The notes: generated by a model not told the origin, from the sequence alone. DNA of 64,000 bases from Mantis religiosa (GCA_030765055.1 CM060953.1:75266336-75330335); one strand, 5' to 3'. Positions 11,663-23,281 are shown, numbered from the stretch's first letter. Numbers and translations: made by a program.

Positions 11663-11890
11663 GTTCAACGGGGTACGTAACGAGCCAGTACCGCCTCATA
11701 AAATTATGATGTGTTTTCAGAACTTCGTCAAAGGAAGCTCCACTTTCGGGAGCTAATTTATGTTGTCAGGACTTCGGCGAATTTGCCCCACATTGAGGCA
11801 CCATTTTATGAGGCGGTATTTGCTCGTTAAGTACCTTAAGTGACCGTAGGGCTCAACGAGGTACTTAACGGGCAAGTACTGCCTCAACAC
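11663..11890. mobile_element. Small multi-arm foldback/MITE-like repeat
   Basis: The unit GGTACNTAACGNGCNAGTACC-type sequence plus GCCTCATAAAAT occurs at about 11670-11706, inverted at about 11803-11838 (ATTTTATGAGGCGGTA then CTCGTTAAGTACC), and a third time in the first orientation at about 11857-11886. The first two form a stem with a ~95-bp loop. No transposase is present. It is probably a non-autonomous inverted-repeat element; no target duplication was identified. Confidence 0.6.
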
Positions 11891-12814
11891 CCAGCAAGGT
11901 CGCAATAGGCTGCACATCCATCTATTTATACTCCAGAAGAAATTAATAAATATCATAAATTGTCTCCTTTCTTTATAAAATTACTGTACAATGATCTGGA
12001 AGGAGGAGACTCGCAAAAAATTTGCCGATTTCATTATAATATCTTAAGCAAGTGATAAATTTGTCATAGTTCCTAAAACCATTTTAAAGAAAATTAAATT
12101 TCTAAATCTTTTCTATAAAAAGCGTAGTTTGGAATGTGGGTTTTCCTGAAAAAATGTGTTTCAAGTATAGTCGACACTAAACTTAAATAATACTTAAGCT
12201 GCTTTTCTTTTTGAATTAGCCGCTTATGTATAAAAAAACACACATACACACAATTTAGAAACGTTCAGAGGCATCAAAACTGTTTCCACTGAAATTTCTA
12301 TATAGAATTATTGAGTGTGATACAATTCTCAAGCAGACTCTGGACCATATTACGCATCCGTGACTGTGGGCGAAGACGTATGCCACATAAGTAACTCGAG
12401 AATGTCGATGCCATGGGGGAAAGCTGTTACCACAAATCCTGACATAAGCGTTGGAACTGTCAGGTAAGCGCCGCACAGTAAGCCGTGTTAAACTGCATAG
12501 AATAATTAAACGCCACCTTCACGACCATCCATTTAAATGTCAAAAGACACATTGCGTACTATCAAGTATCCAGGCAGTGGTAAGATAACACGAACATGTT
12601 GCCAAATATTACATATAGGAAATTGGATAATTAACTACATCACTTATTTATCTAAATCACACTGAATTTGTCTGTATGTGTAATGACATCAGGGCTGAAT
12701 AGATCAGAGTTCGCTATACTCGGAGTACGCAAAATGTGCTAACTAAGAGTTTATACATTTCTTGCAACATTTTTGGAATATACAAAATACTTCCTATGTT
12801 TTTACTAAAATAAT
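11891..12814. other. AT-rich spacer, nothing recognised
   Basis: Only a 73-aa minus frame at 12255-12476 with no recognisable domain. Confidence 0.5.
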
Positions 12815-12825
12815 ACATGCTGCTC

Positions 12826-13065
12826 CAGCCCACCTTGGTAGCGTGGTGGTAGCATGTCTGCCTCACGTTCAAGAGGTCCCGAGTTCGAATCTTGGTCCGG
12901 GTGAGTAACCTGGATAAGGTTTTTTCCGGGGTTTTCCCTTATCCTGTAAGACAAATGTCGGGTAACTCTAAGCTCCTTGGCCCCGGACTCATTTCAGCAT
13001 CATTTCATCCATTCCATTCATCGTCCTGTATGACTTAACGTTGGAGGACGTAAATTACAAACAAA

Positions 13066-13140
<75 letters not shown>
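12826..13140 (+). mobile_element. Val-tRNA-like SINE with (CA)n tail, 11-bp TSD
   Basis: The SINE head (CCACCTTGGTAGCGTGGTGG, then CTGCCTCACGTTCAAGAGG and a T-arm CCGAGTTCGAATCTTGG) is followed by the family body with GATAAGG, TTTTCCGGGGTTTTCCC and a 3' end at GGAGGACGTAAATTA. The tail passes from (CAAA)n to a long (CA)n. Perfect 11-bp direct repeats (ACATGCTGCTC) at 12815-12825 and 13141-13151 bound the whole unit including the tail. The head resembles tRNA-Val(CAC): CAC falls at the anticodon position. Confidence 0.93.

Positions 13141-13142
<2 letters not shown>
13066..13142. repeat. (CA)n microsatellite grown from a SINE tail
   Basis: An almost pure CA tract following ACAAACAAACA. It lies inside the SINE's target duplications, so it formed from the SINE tail rather than being a pre-existing target. 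Confidence 0.93.
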
Positions 13143-13145
<3 letters not shown>

Positions 13146-13151
13146 CTGCTC

Positions 13152-13438
13152 GGAACTTACATTTCTAGGAAACTGGATAATTCTACACGTTTAACAAGCC
13201 TGAAGATGCCTATGAAAATGTAGCGATTTACCCTTTTATGGCTAAACCTAATGAACGAGCGTTTTCATATTTGACACATTGATACATTAAAATTGTGTCA
13301 GACGCAAATTTAGGATGCATTGTACATGTTGTAACAGTGTGAAACAAGTAGCTCTCCACCACATATAACTTTAACACAAATCCCCCTATTTTAAATTTGC
13401 TAAATTAGTGACATTTCAGAGGCTACTTAAATACAGCG
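13152..13438. other. Spacer, nothing recognised
   Basis: AT-rich, with no signature. Confidence 0.4.
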
Positions 13439-13525
13439 CCTTATTTTTCACTGGTGCCCGGCCTACTGCGGCGGCAGCATGCCTTCAACTGCAGCCTGCT
13501 GCCCGGCCACCAGTGAAAAATAAGG
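13439..13525. repeat. 87-bp hairpin: perfect 18-bp inverted repeat with GC-rich centre
   Basis: CCTTATTTTTCACTGGTG at 13439-13456 is the exact complement of 13508-13525. Between them is a GC-rich centre in which GGCAGCA and TGCTGCC can form a second stem. No coding content. It is MITE-like, but no clear target duplication was seen. Confidence 0.85.
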
Positions 13526-14308
13526 TACTGTAGTAGATAAGCATTTTTAAAGGATATACGAGCCCTCTGAGTTAATTGTCTTAGACTATGCAATAAAATG
13601 TTTCGTTAATAAACATTGAACACTTTCTTTTACATAATAAGTTTTTAAAAGTTAAGAGAAATTCCTTTTTCAATGCTTATAATGTTGTTGACACCAAAGT
13701 ATATCTATAACACCCAGAGTTTTTATAAAAGTAATTTTGCAGATTTTATCCTGAGAAAATCAAAACTAGAGTGAGCTTAAACTGACTACGGTTAAAAAAA
13801 AATATATGAAAATTAAAATTTGTATAGTACTAATGTACTTTCTAAATGAATTAATGAAACACCTTCCATTCACTTCTTCTGTTTCTCTTTTTGTTGTTGA
13901 GTGTTTTGCTGTTTTGATGAAGTAACTTGGAATATATGTACGGAAGAAAATGATCATATTAAACAAATTAACAGGGAGGTGATATGCAAATTCTACTTAA
14001 TCAACCATCCTTAGATTATCAATTATTTGTTAAATTTTGATCGTTTAAGCTATATTTTAAAACATTGATTTATTTACAGTATGTTTATCTACAACTACGT
14101 ATAGATACCATTATCAGGGGAAAAATGTTAGATAGGTGGTAAAAGTATAGAAAAAGCAACCATGATTAACTGAAGCACGTTTCTGAACATCTTACCGGTC
14201 AAAAGTACTGTAATGTATTTCTGAAAATATCACTAACAGGAAAAGGCTGTTCAAAGCAGCAATCGAAGAGATTTACTTAAAAATTCCTTTACCAAACAAG
14301 CCACATAG
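13526..14308. other. AT-rich spacer, nothing recognised
   Basis: No domain or repeat was identified. Confidence 0.5.
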
Positions 14309-15615
14309 CTATTAAGTGTTTCAAATGGGAAGGTATTTGTCCTTGAGCACTACTAGGCGAGCAACCAATCGCAGTCCTACGGTGTTGTCGTACTGCATTC
14401 CCGCTAAGTGGTGTGTGAGGTGCGCCAACCTAATCAATCTGTGAGAAATACTATTCGCACTAATAAAAAAAATCAGATTTCGCCAAAACTGATCCATGTG
14501 GAATGTAGAGAGTAATGTGTCTAACATAACCATGAAAACCTAATATTTTTAGCTCAAATAGTTTTTCTAATACAAATAAGTAAAATACTCTTACCTGTAT
14601 TATAACAATAAATCGCGACGGAAGCACTGTATTAATATCATTATTGGTTGGCATGTATGCGTCTACGTATATTTGTAATTACTCAGAACTGAAACGCAAA
14701 TGTTTGACATGACGTGATAAAAGAATTACTTTGAATAAGCCAATTCGAGCGAGAGGAAACAATAAATTTCCTACTGCCCTGGCGGAACGTGTCTGGTCAC
14801 ATTATATCTTTGTTTATGAATGGTTCGTAATCTCTGTTTACTCTAGAGAAGTCAAAGTGGTTGGTGTCTCTGTATGTACATATACTATTTATTACTCAGG
14901 AGTGAAATTTAAACTACTGACATGACGTGATAAAAGAATTACTGTAAATAAATCATGGTGTTAAATTCGAGAAAGAACAAACACTTCATATTCTGCTAGC
15001 CTGTGGAATGGTGTATGCTTATGTTTATAAATGAATGCTGGGTAAGAAGTGTTTATTTACTCTGGAGAGTTCATTCAGTTGTTATTTACACAACAGTAGA
15101 GTAAGAGTTAAATAGTGCAATGGCTTCTTGCGTTGAATTTAGTGGCGAGTCAAAAAGGCAATTATTGCTAAGTCAGGCTCGAAGTATTGTTTTTAAGGTG
15201 TACATGTTCTTTAAAAAATTGGGCAATGAGTAATATAAAAATCAGCTCGATTTCAAAAATGCTCAAGGGCTTGCTGCTGAAGCGCGTGGTGTAGGTAAAA
15301 CAAGTGTGTCCAGAATTTGGATCAGAAAATCCGGTAATTCATAAACTATAATTTTAGTTATAGTATTTAAAAATATACATAATTTGCGAAAATGCTTTTT
15401 CCAATTTTGGTTTTTGGCAAGTATATCATTGTAAAAGTTTGTAAAATATAATTCGCTTACCCTTACATCTAGCGCCAAACAGACCTGCGTGTTGTATGAG
15501 TGTGCGAGAGAGAGGGAAATATAAAAAAGTGGGGTAACAAGCTGGCCACGCTGAGTGTGATACGGCATCTGATTAGCTGGACTCCGGAACCCTTCCCATT
15601 TGAAACACATAATAG
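14309..15615 (+). mobile_element. IS630/Tc1-like DDE element, copy A (one-exon, non-autonomous)
   Basis: Bounded by inverted ends of the form CTATTA.GTGTTTCAAATG (left) and CATTTGAAACACATAATAG (right), shared with copies at 52275-53580 (inverted) and 61111-62768. Copies A and B are almost the same length (1307 and 1306 bp) with unrelated flanks, which fixes the ends. If the target duplication is TA, the TIR begins TTATGTGTTTC, but the outer C/G is conserved in all three copies, so the precise end is uncertain. The element contains only the N-terminal exon of a transposase. Confidence 0.85.
15120..15333 (+). pseudogene. N-terminal exon of DDE (IS630-like) transposase, copy A
   Basis: Begins with ATG (MASCVEFSGESKRQL) and continues through ARSIVFKVYMFFKKLGNE. 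An in-frame TAA follows; then come YKNQLDFKNAQGLAAEARGV and GKTSVSRIWIRKSGN. The last part is the helix-turn-helix pattern (AEA.GV....V.RI) found at the N terminus of this eukaryotic DDE transposase group. The exon is followed directly by a GTAATT donor-like sequence, and the catalytic part is absent. In copy B the reading frame is open where copy A has the stop, so the stop is a private mutation. Confidence 0.75.
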
Positions 15616-15632
15616 GGCACAAAGAGACGTGT

Positions 15633-15825
15633 GTGTAGTGTTTAACGCCCGCTTTTACTACATAAGGCATCGCAGGCCATGACAATGATACACGAGATGA
15701 AGATAGAGCACCGGGGGAAACCGGAGATCCTGGAGAAAGCCCGCCTGAGCGCCGTGTTCTACAACACAAATCCCACTTTGCGGTCACCTAGGATCAAACC
15801 CGGGCCGCCTTAGTGGCACAAGAAA
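15633..15825 (-). mobile_element. Glu-tRNA-like SINE, head truncated
   Basis: The 3' end (GTGTTTAACGCCCGCTTTTA as seen on plus) and body match the SINEs at 20451-20699 and 55162-55733. The head is cut within box B, where GGATCAAACCCGGGCCGCCT is followed by unrelated sequence near 15817. Confidence 0.85.
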
Positions 15826-16189
15826 TTAACAGCATTTTATAGAATACAACTTTCCTTAAAAGTTGTGCAGGTATAAAATGTGTAGGAGCTATTATTCCTT
15901 TTCAGTGTGTTAAACCAATTCATAGCACAAATTACTAGGTATTTAAAGTATATGAATTGTTTCCATAGTAATGTATAATCAAAGGGGAAATATTGAAAGA
16001 AGTTTGATTTAAAGGACCTTTTCCTTTTCTCACTTTTTGCGACATCTGTGCTTAAAGGAAAATACAACACCTAATTAGCATAATGTTAAAATAATGTTAC
16101 TATCGTTATAATTGAAGAAATGTTAGCTATATATCATTATCAAAATCATTATCATTTTCACATCAAATCTAGGGATATTTACCTATTCC
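15826..16189. other. AT-rich spacer, nothing recognised
   Basis: No signature seen. Confidence 0.5.
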
Positions 16190-17020
16190 AATCTCACAAC
16201 TAGGACCTCTCCTTCTTGGTCTTACCGTAGGTCTTCGTTATAGGTTCACAGTTATTTTTATTGAATGGGATTCTTTCTTCATTCTACCACTGTAAATGTC
16301 TCCTTTTCCCCTGTGCTTTTATTCCATCACTTAAATTAAATATTCCTAGTCGTTCTCGAATACTTTCATTTATATAATCTCTTCTTGAGCAACCTTTCAC
16401 ATTTCTTAAAAATCTCATCTCTACTGACTGTGCACTACTTGTATCTTTGTTTTCATCACTCCAAGTTTCATTAGCTTAAGCATCACAGGTTCAGTCATAT
16501 TTATATTAAAATTTTAATTCTGTCTCTTTTCCTAGCCTTTTAGAGTTCTTTGCACGGTTCCGCACATCTATTGGCATTTGTTCGCTTCATTTTGTATATC
16601 TCTGTCTTCAGTCAAAATTATTAAGTGCTCCAAACAATTGAAAATGAAAACTTTTTCCAGTGCTACCACCTCATCTGACACATTGGTTTATTGCTATACC
16701 TCCAGTTTTAGGTATCAATGTTTATGATTATTTGTGTGACATAAACGGGGTATCTCTCTTTTTTCAATTATTATTCATAGTTTATTCCTAATAGATGAGT
16801 CAAAAGTTTTTCAAAGTCAATGAAAGCGACATGCCTTTCCAAATTCCTTTCTCGTTTTTCTAAAATTCTTCTAATACTAAAATTTTTATCAGTACTTGAG
16901 CGTCCGTTTCTAAATTTGCTTTGTCCTTCCCTTAAACAGACTTCTGTTATGAATTTTAACCTATTATTTTTTATTTTAAAAATTTCAGATTTATATTTAT
17001 ATTTACATCTGGGCTACTAG
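16190..17020 (-). pseudogene. Heavily decayed LINE reverse transcriptase relic
   Basis: The plus-strand text parallels the LINE at 105-965 in reverse: an AGTTCTTTG..CGG.TCC.CACAT block near 16544-16570, TTCTTAAAAATCTCATCTCT near 16407, and a block near 16800-16830 whose complement reads RHVAFIDFEKL, the RT AFIDFxKAFD-type motif. Stops and frameshifts are frequent. It extends further 5' into the RT than the copies at 105 and 36930. Confidence 0.6.
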
Positions 17021-18250
17021 ATTAATGACTTTTTTAAATTTTTTAAACCCTTTTGGGTTTAACCGAAAGTTACTGAATAGGTTTATTAATTTGAGGTACT
17101 TATACTCTGACATTTTTTGCTGTATATTCACAAAACCAGAAGTTTTATAGGGATGTATCCATTGTTAATTCTTGAAAAAATAAGGTTTAATTACCTGCAT
17201 TGGATATCCTAAGCTACTTATAGAGAAAATAGCATCAGAAAACTGGCTCCAAGGTGATACTTTTTCGCTTAATCCATGTTTACAGTAAATTAAATTTATT
17301 TAATTGGTGAGTTAATAACATAACTTCCATGAATGTGATCCATTTCAAAAAGTGATATGAATATTTATAATATGCAATTCCTGATTAACCCATATATAGG
17401 TTCATTATAATTATTTGCTAAACTATGGTCTTCCCTTCACAGTTCAAAGTGAAGCATACCACATGTAGCTAACTCAAATATGCTGCGAAATCATGCTAAT
17501 ACAGTGCATAAGGTGAAAAAATAATGGCTATTATCCCAATCAAAATATGTTTTCACTGAGCGGTAAAGAAATATTGTCTTTCGAGGACACCTGATTCTCT
17601 CCCTAAATAGCGAATTTAACAAAAAAAAAAATATTTTTTGCCGTGATACGTACATTATTTGTTTTCCAAAACTCATTTGGTACGCAAGCTTCTTTGTGGT
17701 AAAAATTACTAATGCACTAGCCTTAATACATATTTAAACAGTTTCTAGCGCATATTTTGATCAAAGTAGCAACGAAAAGTGCTTAAATTAGTGTACTGAC
17801 TCTATGATATTTTATTGAAAGTATTAAATAATCTCAGAATTTATCTGTTTTTACCAAGCTTCTAAATTATTCCCTACGGTTACTTTCCAATTGTTTAGAA
17901 AAATGTATTGCCACTTTTCTTTCATAATATATGCAACTATACTTTGAAGCGATAAAAGTAATTATTATTGGCCAGTGAGTAATTACTACACGACGCATTT
18001 TCAATTTTGCTGACATATGGTTATTTACATTACGCTGGTCAAAGCTCTTTTATTTAAACAATAACCTCAAATAATTAAATTAACTTGTGAAATGAAACAC
18101 TGTTCAAATTTATTAATTTATTGACAAATTCATTATTTATACAGAAATAATCAAAGTACCAAATGCAAGAGCTCATCAGATTTTGTATTGTTTATTTGTA
18201 ACTGGCAGTATTAAATATTTAAACACATAAGTTATGTGTGAACTTTCTTT
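17021..18250. other. AT-rich spacer, nothing recognised
   Basis: Only short frames without resemblance to known families. Confidence 0.5.
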
Positions 18251-18254
18251 GTTT

Positions 18255-18475
18255 AATTTACGTCCTCCAACGTTATACCGGACGATGGATGAAGTGGGTG
18301 AAAAAATGCTCAAGTTAGTCTAGGGCCCATAGACCTTAGAGTTATCGGACATTCGACTTACAGGATAAGAAAAATCCCGGAAGAAAGCTTATCCAGGTAA
18401 CTCACAGTGACCGAGATTCAGGACTTCTTGAGCTTGAGGCAGACACACTACCATCTACGCTACGGAATTGGGCAT
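18255..18475 (-). mobile_element. Val-tRNA-like SINE (diverged)
   Basis: Reverse-orientation family copy, from TTACGTCCTCCAACGTTATA at the left (3' end) through AGGATAAGAAAAATCCCGGA to a mutated head at about 18475. Box B is damaged (GAGATTCAGGACTTC). It is more diverged than the copies at 12826 and 49973, so probably older. Confidence 0.88.
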
Positions 18476-18660
18476 GTGTGAAGTTCTGACACACTGTGTA
18501 ATGACACTTCCAAGAAAAGTATAAACACGTACTCACCAATAAAATTAGTGGTTACACGGTTTCCTGTAACTTGCTGACTACTGCTTAATCAATGATTAAT
18601 TTTGATGACAATTATGAGCATTATCCTACATTTAAAATGAGTTTTGTGGGTACTGCTTTA
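18476..18660. other. Short spacer
   Basis: Nothing recognised. Confidence 0.4.
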
Positions 18661-18664
18661 TTAT

Positions 18665-19137
18665 TGTCGTGAACCCGTATTTACGATCGCGCGGCTTGTT
18701 TACACGAAAGGAACTGATAGGCGGGCAGTGTGAAAACCAAGAGACCGCAGACAAAGATAACATGCGAATAAAGTTCTGCCGAAACAAACTGAGATAAATG
18801 GAAATTTCTAGTTACTTCTTGACTGATAGAGACTGTTCAGGTTCTGGTTTATTTTCGAATGATCTAGAAATTATCAGTGAGCTATTTAAAGAGGCGATGA
18901 CTCGCTAAGAGTCGAGTTGCAAGTTGGAGTAAGCAGAACACTACTGTAAAGGAGTTGTGTAACAAGAGTCTTGTAACGAGAGCTGATCAGAACGTTGTCA
19001 TCGACCTTGGTAGATTGAGGTGTGTATGTGACGTAATGTTGTTACGTGAGAATTTATCAGTGTATTTCTACGGTAATAAGGAACATTTAGAATTTCTGCA
19101 AATTGGATTTTTAATTCTACGAACTCACAAATTCACA
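18665..19137 (+). mobile_element. Solo LTR 2 (4-bp TSD TTAT)
   Basis: TGTCGTGAACCCGT at the start, and TTTTAATTCTACGAAC with ...AATTCACA at the end. The 4-bp repeat TTAT occurs at 18661-18664 and 19138-19141. It shares its 5' part (CGCGGCTTGTTTACAC) with the inverted LTR at 42045-42432, so the two form a subfamily. AGCTATTTAAAGAGG near 18881 is a TATA-like site. The 63-aa frame at 18955-19146 lies within the LTR and is not a gene. Confidence 0.87.
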
Positions 19138-19141
19138 TTAT

Positions 19142-19760
19142 GCTAGTTTAACCTTTAAAGACGCCCAAGTTAAAATACATTTTCTGAAAAACTTTGAAAC
19201 CGCGTTTTCTTTATTTCTTTTCTCTTGCTTTATTTTATCTAGGATAGAGAAATGATTTCAAAAATTTATTGTGTAGATTGATCCCTACTGAGAAAATGTC
19301 TCCATCACACCTGTTGAAGTGCGCATCCAGAAGGTTTTCTGTGACTTCCCCGAGTCGATAGGCGAGTGCTGAGTCGATTCCTATTTTACCACGAATGTTC
19401 CAGCCATTCCCATCACTGTCATTTTTCTTCCTCTATTTCATGTAACATTCTTCAGGATTTCAGGACAGGGTGACGGCGCGGTTAGTGTGTTGCGGCTGGT
19501 TGCTGAAATAAGCGCCATGAAGAACTATTCCCTGGCGCTTTCCGGGAATACTGAGGCACTCTTCCTCTGTAGGTGTGTTTCACCTATCCCGTAACCTGCA
19601 AGTAGGACCAACCGTCTGAGGATTTGCCTCAGTTTGGAATCGTTAGGAACCTCGTCCTAATGCAAGAGCAAATAATTCAACTTCCTAGATAAGGTTTTAG
19701 ATAGACCATAATGTTTTGATTCACCGAACCCCGATCCCAAGCTTTGGTGAACCTATGGAT
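19142..19760. other. Spacer, nothing recognised
   Basis: A locally GC-richer patch (about 19470-19600) contains a short imperfect hairpin (GGCGCTTTCC/GGGAAT region), with no family assignment. Confidence 0.4.
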
Positions 19761-19763
19761 CTT

Positions 19764-20003
19764 GCCCGTCTCGGTAGCGTAGATGGTAGCATGTCTGCCT
19801 CACGTTCAAGAGGTCCCGAGTTCGAATCTCGGTCAGGGAGAGTTACCTGGCTGAGCTTCTTTCTGGGGTTTTCCCTTATCCTTCAAGACGAATGTCGGGT
19901 AACTCTAAGTTCCATGGACCCTGGACTCATTTGAGCATCATTTCACCCAGTTCATTCACCGTCCGATATGACTTAACGTTGGAGGACGTAAATTAAAAAA
20001 AAA
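19764..20003 (+). mobile_element. Val-tRNA-like SINE, well-preserved head
   Basis: GCCCGTCTCGGTAGCGTAGA starts the tRNA-like head. The T arm CCGAGTTCGAATCTCGG has a perfect 5-bp stem and a TTCGAAT loop. The body ends GGAGGACGTAAATTA with a short A-run. No clear target duplication was found. Confidence 0.9.
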
Positions 20004-20435
20004 GTTACCTTGCTTAGTGTAACTAAATGGCATTACCCAATGTTTTATTTCTTTTTAAGGGCAGCAATGCATTGCATTTTAGTGGCTGTCCTGGCAATTT
20101 TTACATTATCGGGCGCATTCTCATGCATAGTAATTTATTTATTTGTGCCAAGCTACAAACCAGCAAACCAATTTGCTTTTCCACTATTCATAGCTACATT
20201 TCATACATAACAATATATCATGGTTCATGTATAAATGTTGCTTTAGAAACTTAATTTGTAAACTATCTCCAAACACTTTATACAGTTTACATATTTGTTT
20301 ATTTTATGCTATTAATGTAGCTTTAAGTAATTTCAGTATCCATTTTTTCCGTTGCAGAACAATAAAATAAAACGTGCTAAGTTTCCCCTTCTTTTTTGTA
20401 GATTCATCTTCTGTCTGGAACATTTAGATCTCCAC
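20004..20435. other. AT-rich spacer, nothing recognised
   Basis: Short overlapping frames at 20010-20254 show no recognisable protein. Confidence 0.5.
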
Positions 20436-20450
20436 TCCCCTATTCTTAGA

Positions 20451-20699
20451 GGCCACGCCGTGGCTCAGTGGTTAGACCGCTTGGCTCTCACCGAGGCAGC
20501 CCGGGTTCCATCCCAGGCGAAAGTGAGATTTGTGGTGGACAGCCGAGTTGGGGCGGGTTTTCTCCGGAACCTCCGCTTTCCACTGCCATCTCATTCCACC
20601 GGTGCTCCATCTTCATCTCATGTATCACCAGTGTCACCGCCTGCGGTGCCGTATGTAGTAAAAGCGGGCATTAAACATTACACATTTCATTTACACATT
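20451..20699 (+). mobile_element. Glu-tRNA-like SINE with perfect 15-bp TSD
   Basis: The head reads GGCCACGCCGTGGCTCAGTG, then GCTCTCACCGAGGCAGC and box B CCGGGTTCCATCCCAGG, close to tRNA-Glu(CTC). The body ends at the conserved AAAGCGGGCATTAAACATTA and a (CATTT)-like tail. The 15-bp repeat TCCCCTATTCTTAGA is present at 20436-20450 and 20700-20714. Exact duplications suggest a fairly young insertion. Confidence 0.93.
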
Positions 20700-20714
20700 T
20701 CCCCTATTCTTAGA

Positions 20715-22276
20715 CACCTACCCTAACATTTTGCTGACTAAACATTCTCGTTTAGATAAAGTCGAAACATTATGAATGAGAACACAATTAATCATTAAGG
20801 ACCAGTCAGGGAGAAATGGAAGAAATATGTAGGGTGTTGAGAAATATCTTAACCATATGGCAGGGAATTCATTTACAGCCCTGATTGATAGAGCTATTTA
20901 CTTCTTCACAACTATTGTATGGCATTGCATTGTTACTATTCTTTACCTCAAGTAACAAAAAAATAAAACAAATAAATATAACAGAGTGTTTACCCTCGTC
21001 CAAACCAATTGTGGTCCATTAAGTATATATTTTATAACATTATATTTTACTTTTAGGTAACAAACGCTTCAAACGTTTTCAAAACATTTATCTATGGATG
21101 ATTTACGACCTTAAACGTTATTTTAATACCTGAAACTCTTAATACTCTACGGTCTTTAATGTTTACAGAAACAGAACACATTTTAGAAATAATCTGAAAG
21201 TTTATTACATGTTTCAGCGGAACTCTGTAGTTAAAGATCTCTAAGATCCTCACTTAAAATGCAGAGGTCTAATTAAGTGTTTTTGTATAAGATTTATATT
21301 GTGTTTTTGTTTTGTTTCAGGTAAATGTGGACGAGTTCCAAAGAGGCTTTTGAACGGAATTCCAGTTCAGAATGTGTAGCTACGAACTGCATAGCTGCTT
21401 AAATCGTGACATTTCTGTACGTACTTTAGTCTTACTATTGGGTCAGAGCTTTAAATACTACGTTACCGGTATGTTGTGTAAATGAATAACATAGACGCAT
21501 AAATATGTAAGGTATTCTCTCAGGTTCTTGTTGACTGTTCGCTATTCACAATACTGCTTGATATTTACTGTCCTGTAGTAGAGCTCAAGTGGATATACTT
21601 TTTAGATGGTCATATTGCTTTAACAAATTCTTTATGAAAAGTTCTTCTCTTCATTTGTTCCCAATTAAAATGTAATTTTATACTCGCAAACATGGCAGTC
21701 TGTGGGTTCACATCCTCATAAAGGCTAAGGCTGCTTCACCGTTGGTTCCCTAGCTCCATATACATACAATCATAGTAAAAGGAAGTTCGTCATGAGGTAA
21801 TTATGCGAAGTTCCGCTTAGTTGTGGTACCAATACATTCTAGCTCTTACACTATGCTGCTGAGTGAACTCAGGTTCCCAGTCGCACCGAGAGCACAATTT
21901 GTTGCCAGGACATCCAGCCAGGGGTTCTCTCTCGCTAGCTCCTCCACTACACGTAGACATGCCATTTAACAAATTTAAGGTAACGTTAAGAGTTCCTAGA
22001 ACAGGGTAATTCTGATTACAAAGACGGGATTTACATTACAACTTTTTCTTCACTTCAGGGTTTAGGTATTTCTGCCTGTTCCACCTTCACATTCCAACAC
22101 CTATTCCCTCTTCTTCTAGGCCGTCCCACATATCTTCCGCAAGGATTGCATCTTCTTATTAACACTATTATTTCCTCGCTCATTCGATTCATACGTTTTC
22201 TACGAATTCTGTTTGTTCTCATCTATTTTATCTAGTAATTTGTATATGTCTAATTCCTCTCAAATTTATATTACTT
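20715..22276. other. AT-rich spacer, nothing recognised
   Basis: No convincing frame. The region around 22060-22170 is pyrimidine-rich and might be a very old minus-strand LINE tail, but I cannot support that. Confidence 0.4.
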
Positions 22277-22375
22277 GAATATTACTAATTATATTACTCA
22301 TATTACTATTAATAATTATTATTAATATTATTAATATTACTAATATTACTATTAATAATGATTATTATTGGTACT
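22277..22375. repeat. Degenerate ATT-rich simple repeat
   Basis: Interrupted runs of TATTACTATTAATA type. It is much more decayed than the long arrays at 9559 and 56461. Confidence 0.7.
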
Positions 22376-23278
22376 ATAATTTTAACTATAATATAAAATT
22401 CGATGTTGTGAAGCACGATATCTTAGGATTAAGCAGTTTATTGTAAGCTTAATGCATACAGCCATATAAACAATAAACACAGAGATTTCTTGGTATAATA
22501 GGCAGATTATTCATCACCTTAATGTCCTTGTATTGGTTTCGGGGAATTAAACTATCATTCCATTTCCTCTTTGTTCATTATCATCTCATCTTCATCAATT
22601 TGACATGTTCCGGCTCCGAAGTCATACTCCCACTGGCATTTTTCATTCTAGATTATATTCCGGAAAGGAATATAATCTATTCTTCCCTCCAAGATCCTCA
22701 ATACGTGTTAATCCCATTTTTCCTCCTTATTGTGACCATTCTGTGACAGGCTGGATCTTACATACACCTCTGATATCCTCATCTCCTACTCGGCCATAGA
22801 ATATCCTTCCAGGTATTTTATCAACAGGTTCATTTCTGTTTACTTCATCCGTTCTCTTCTTAGTTATATCCTTTGTTCCAAGACATAAGCTATTTCTGTT
22901 TGACAATTGCTTCATAAATTTTATTTCTGCGAATCTACTACTATTACAGTGAGAGAAAATATATAAGCGTGTGGGTTTGCATGTATATTCGTATATGTGT
23001 TACATAACAAAAAGCGAAAAATCAGGTGAACAGCAAACTTGGCATTTCAGTTTAGTATCTTCATGTATACGATAATACAAAGAGTTTTAAGGAAATACCA
23101 CACCAGGGTATCCAAGATAGAAAACTGTTAGTTTATATATAATTTTCACAAAAATTGCTGTGATGAATTTGACCCAAATACATATCTTTATTGTATTTGC
23201 ATAACAAATAAATTTCACACATTAAATATTCTGCTTCTTCCTTTAATTTTTAATGAATTTTATAATATCAATAAATTA
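22376..23278. other. Spacer with a small perfect hairpin at 22650-22678
   Basis: AGATTATATTCC at 22650-22661 is exactly complementary to 22667-22678, with a 5-nt loop. Otherwise this is pyrimidine-rich sequence with short frames on both strands (22522-22915) and no recognised product. Confidence 0.45.
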
Positions 23279-23281
23279 TAA

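Noticed and set aside
13041..13223. A Thr-His repeat protein
   Set aside because: It is a translation of the (CA)n SINE tail.
22060..22920. An old minus-strand LINE tail
   Set aside because: The pyrimidine-rich text is suggestive, but no RT or GRPRKRW-type motif could be read, so only a spacer is reported.
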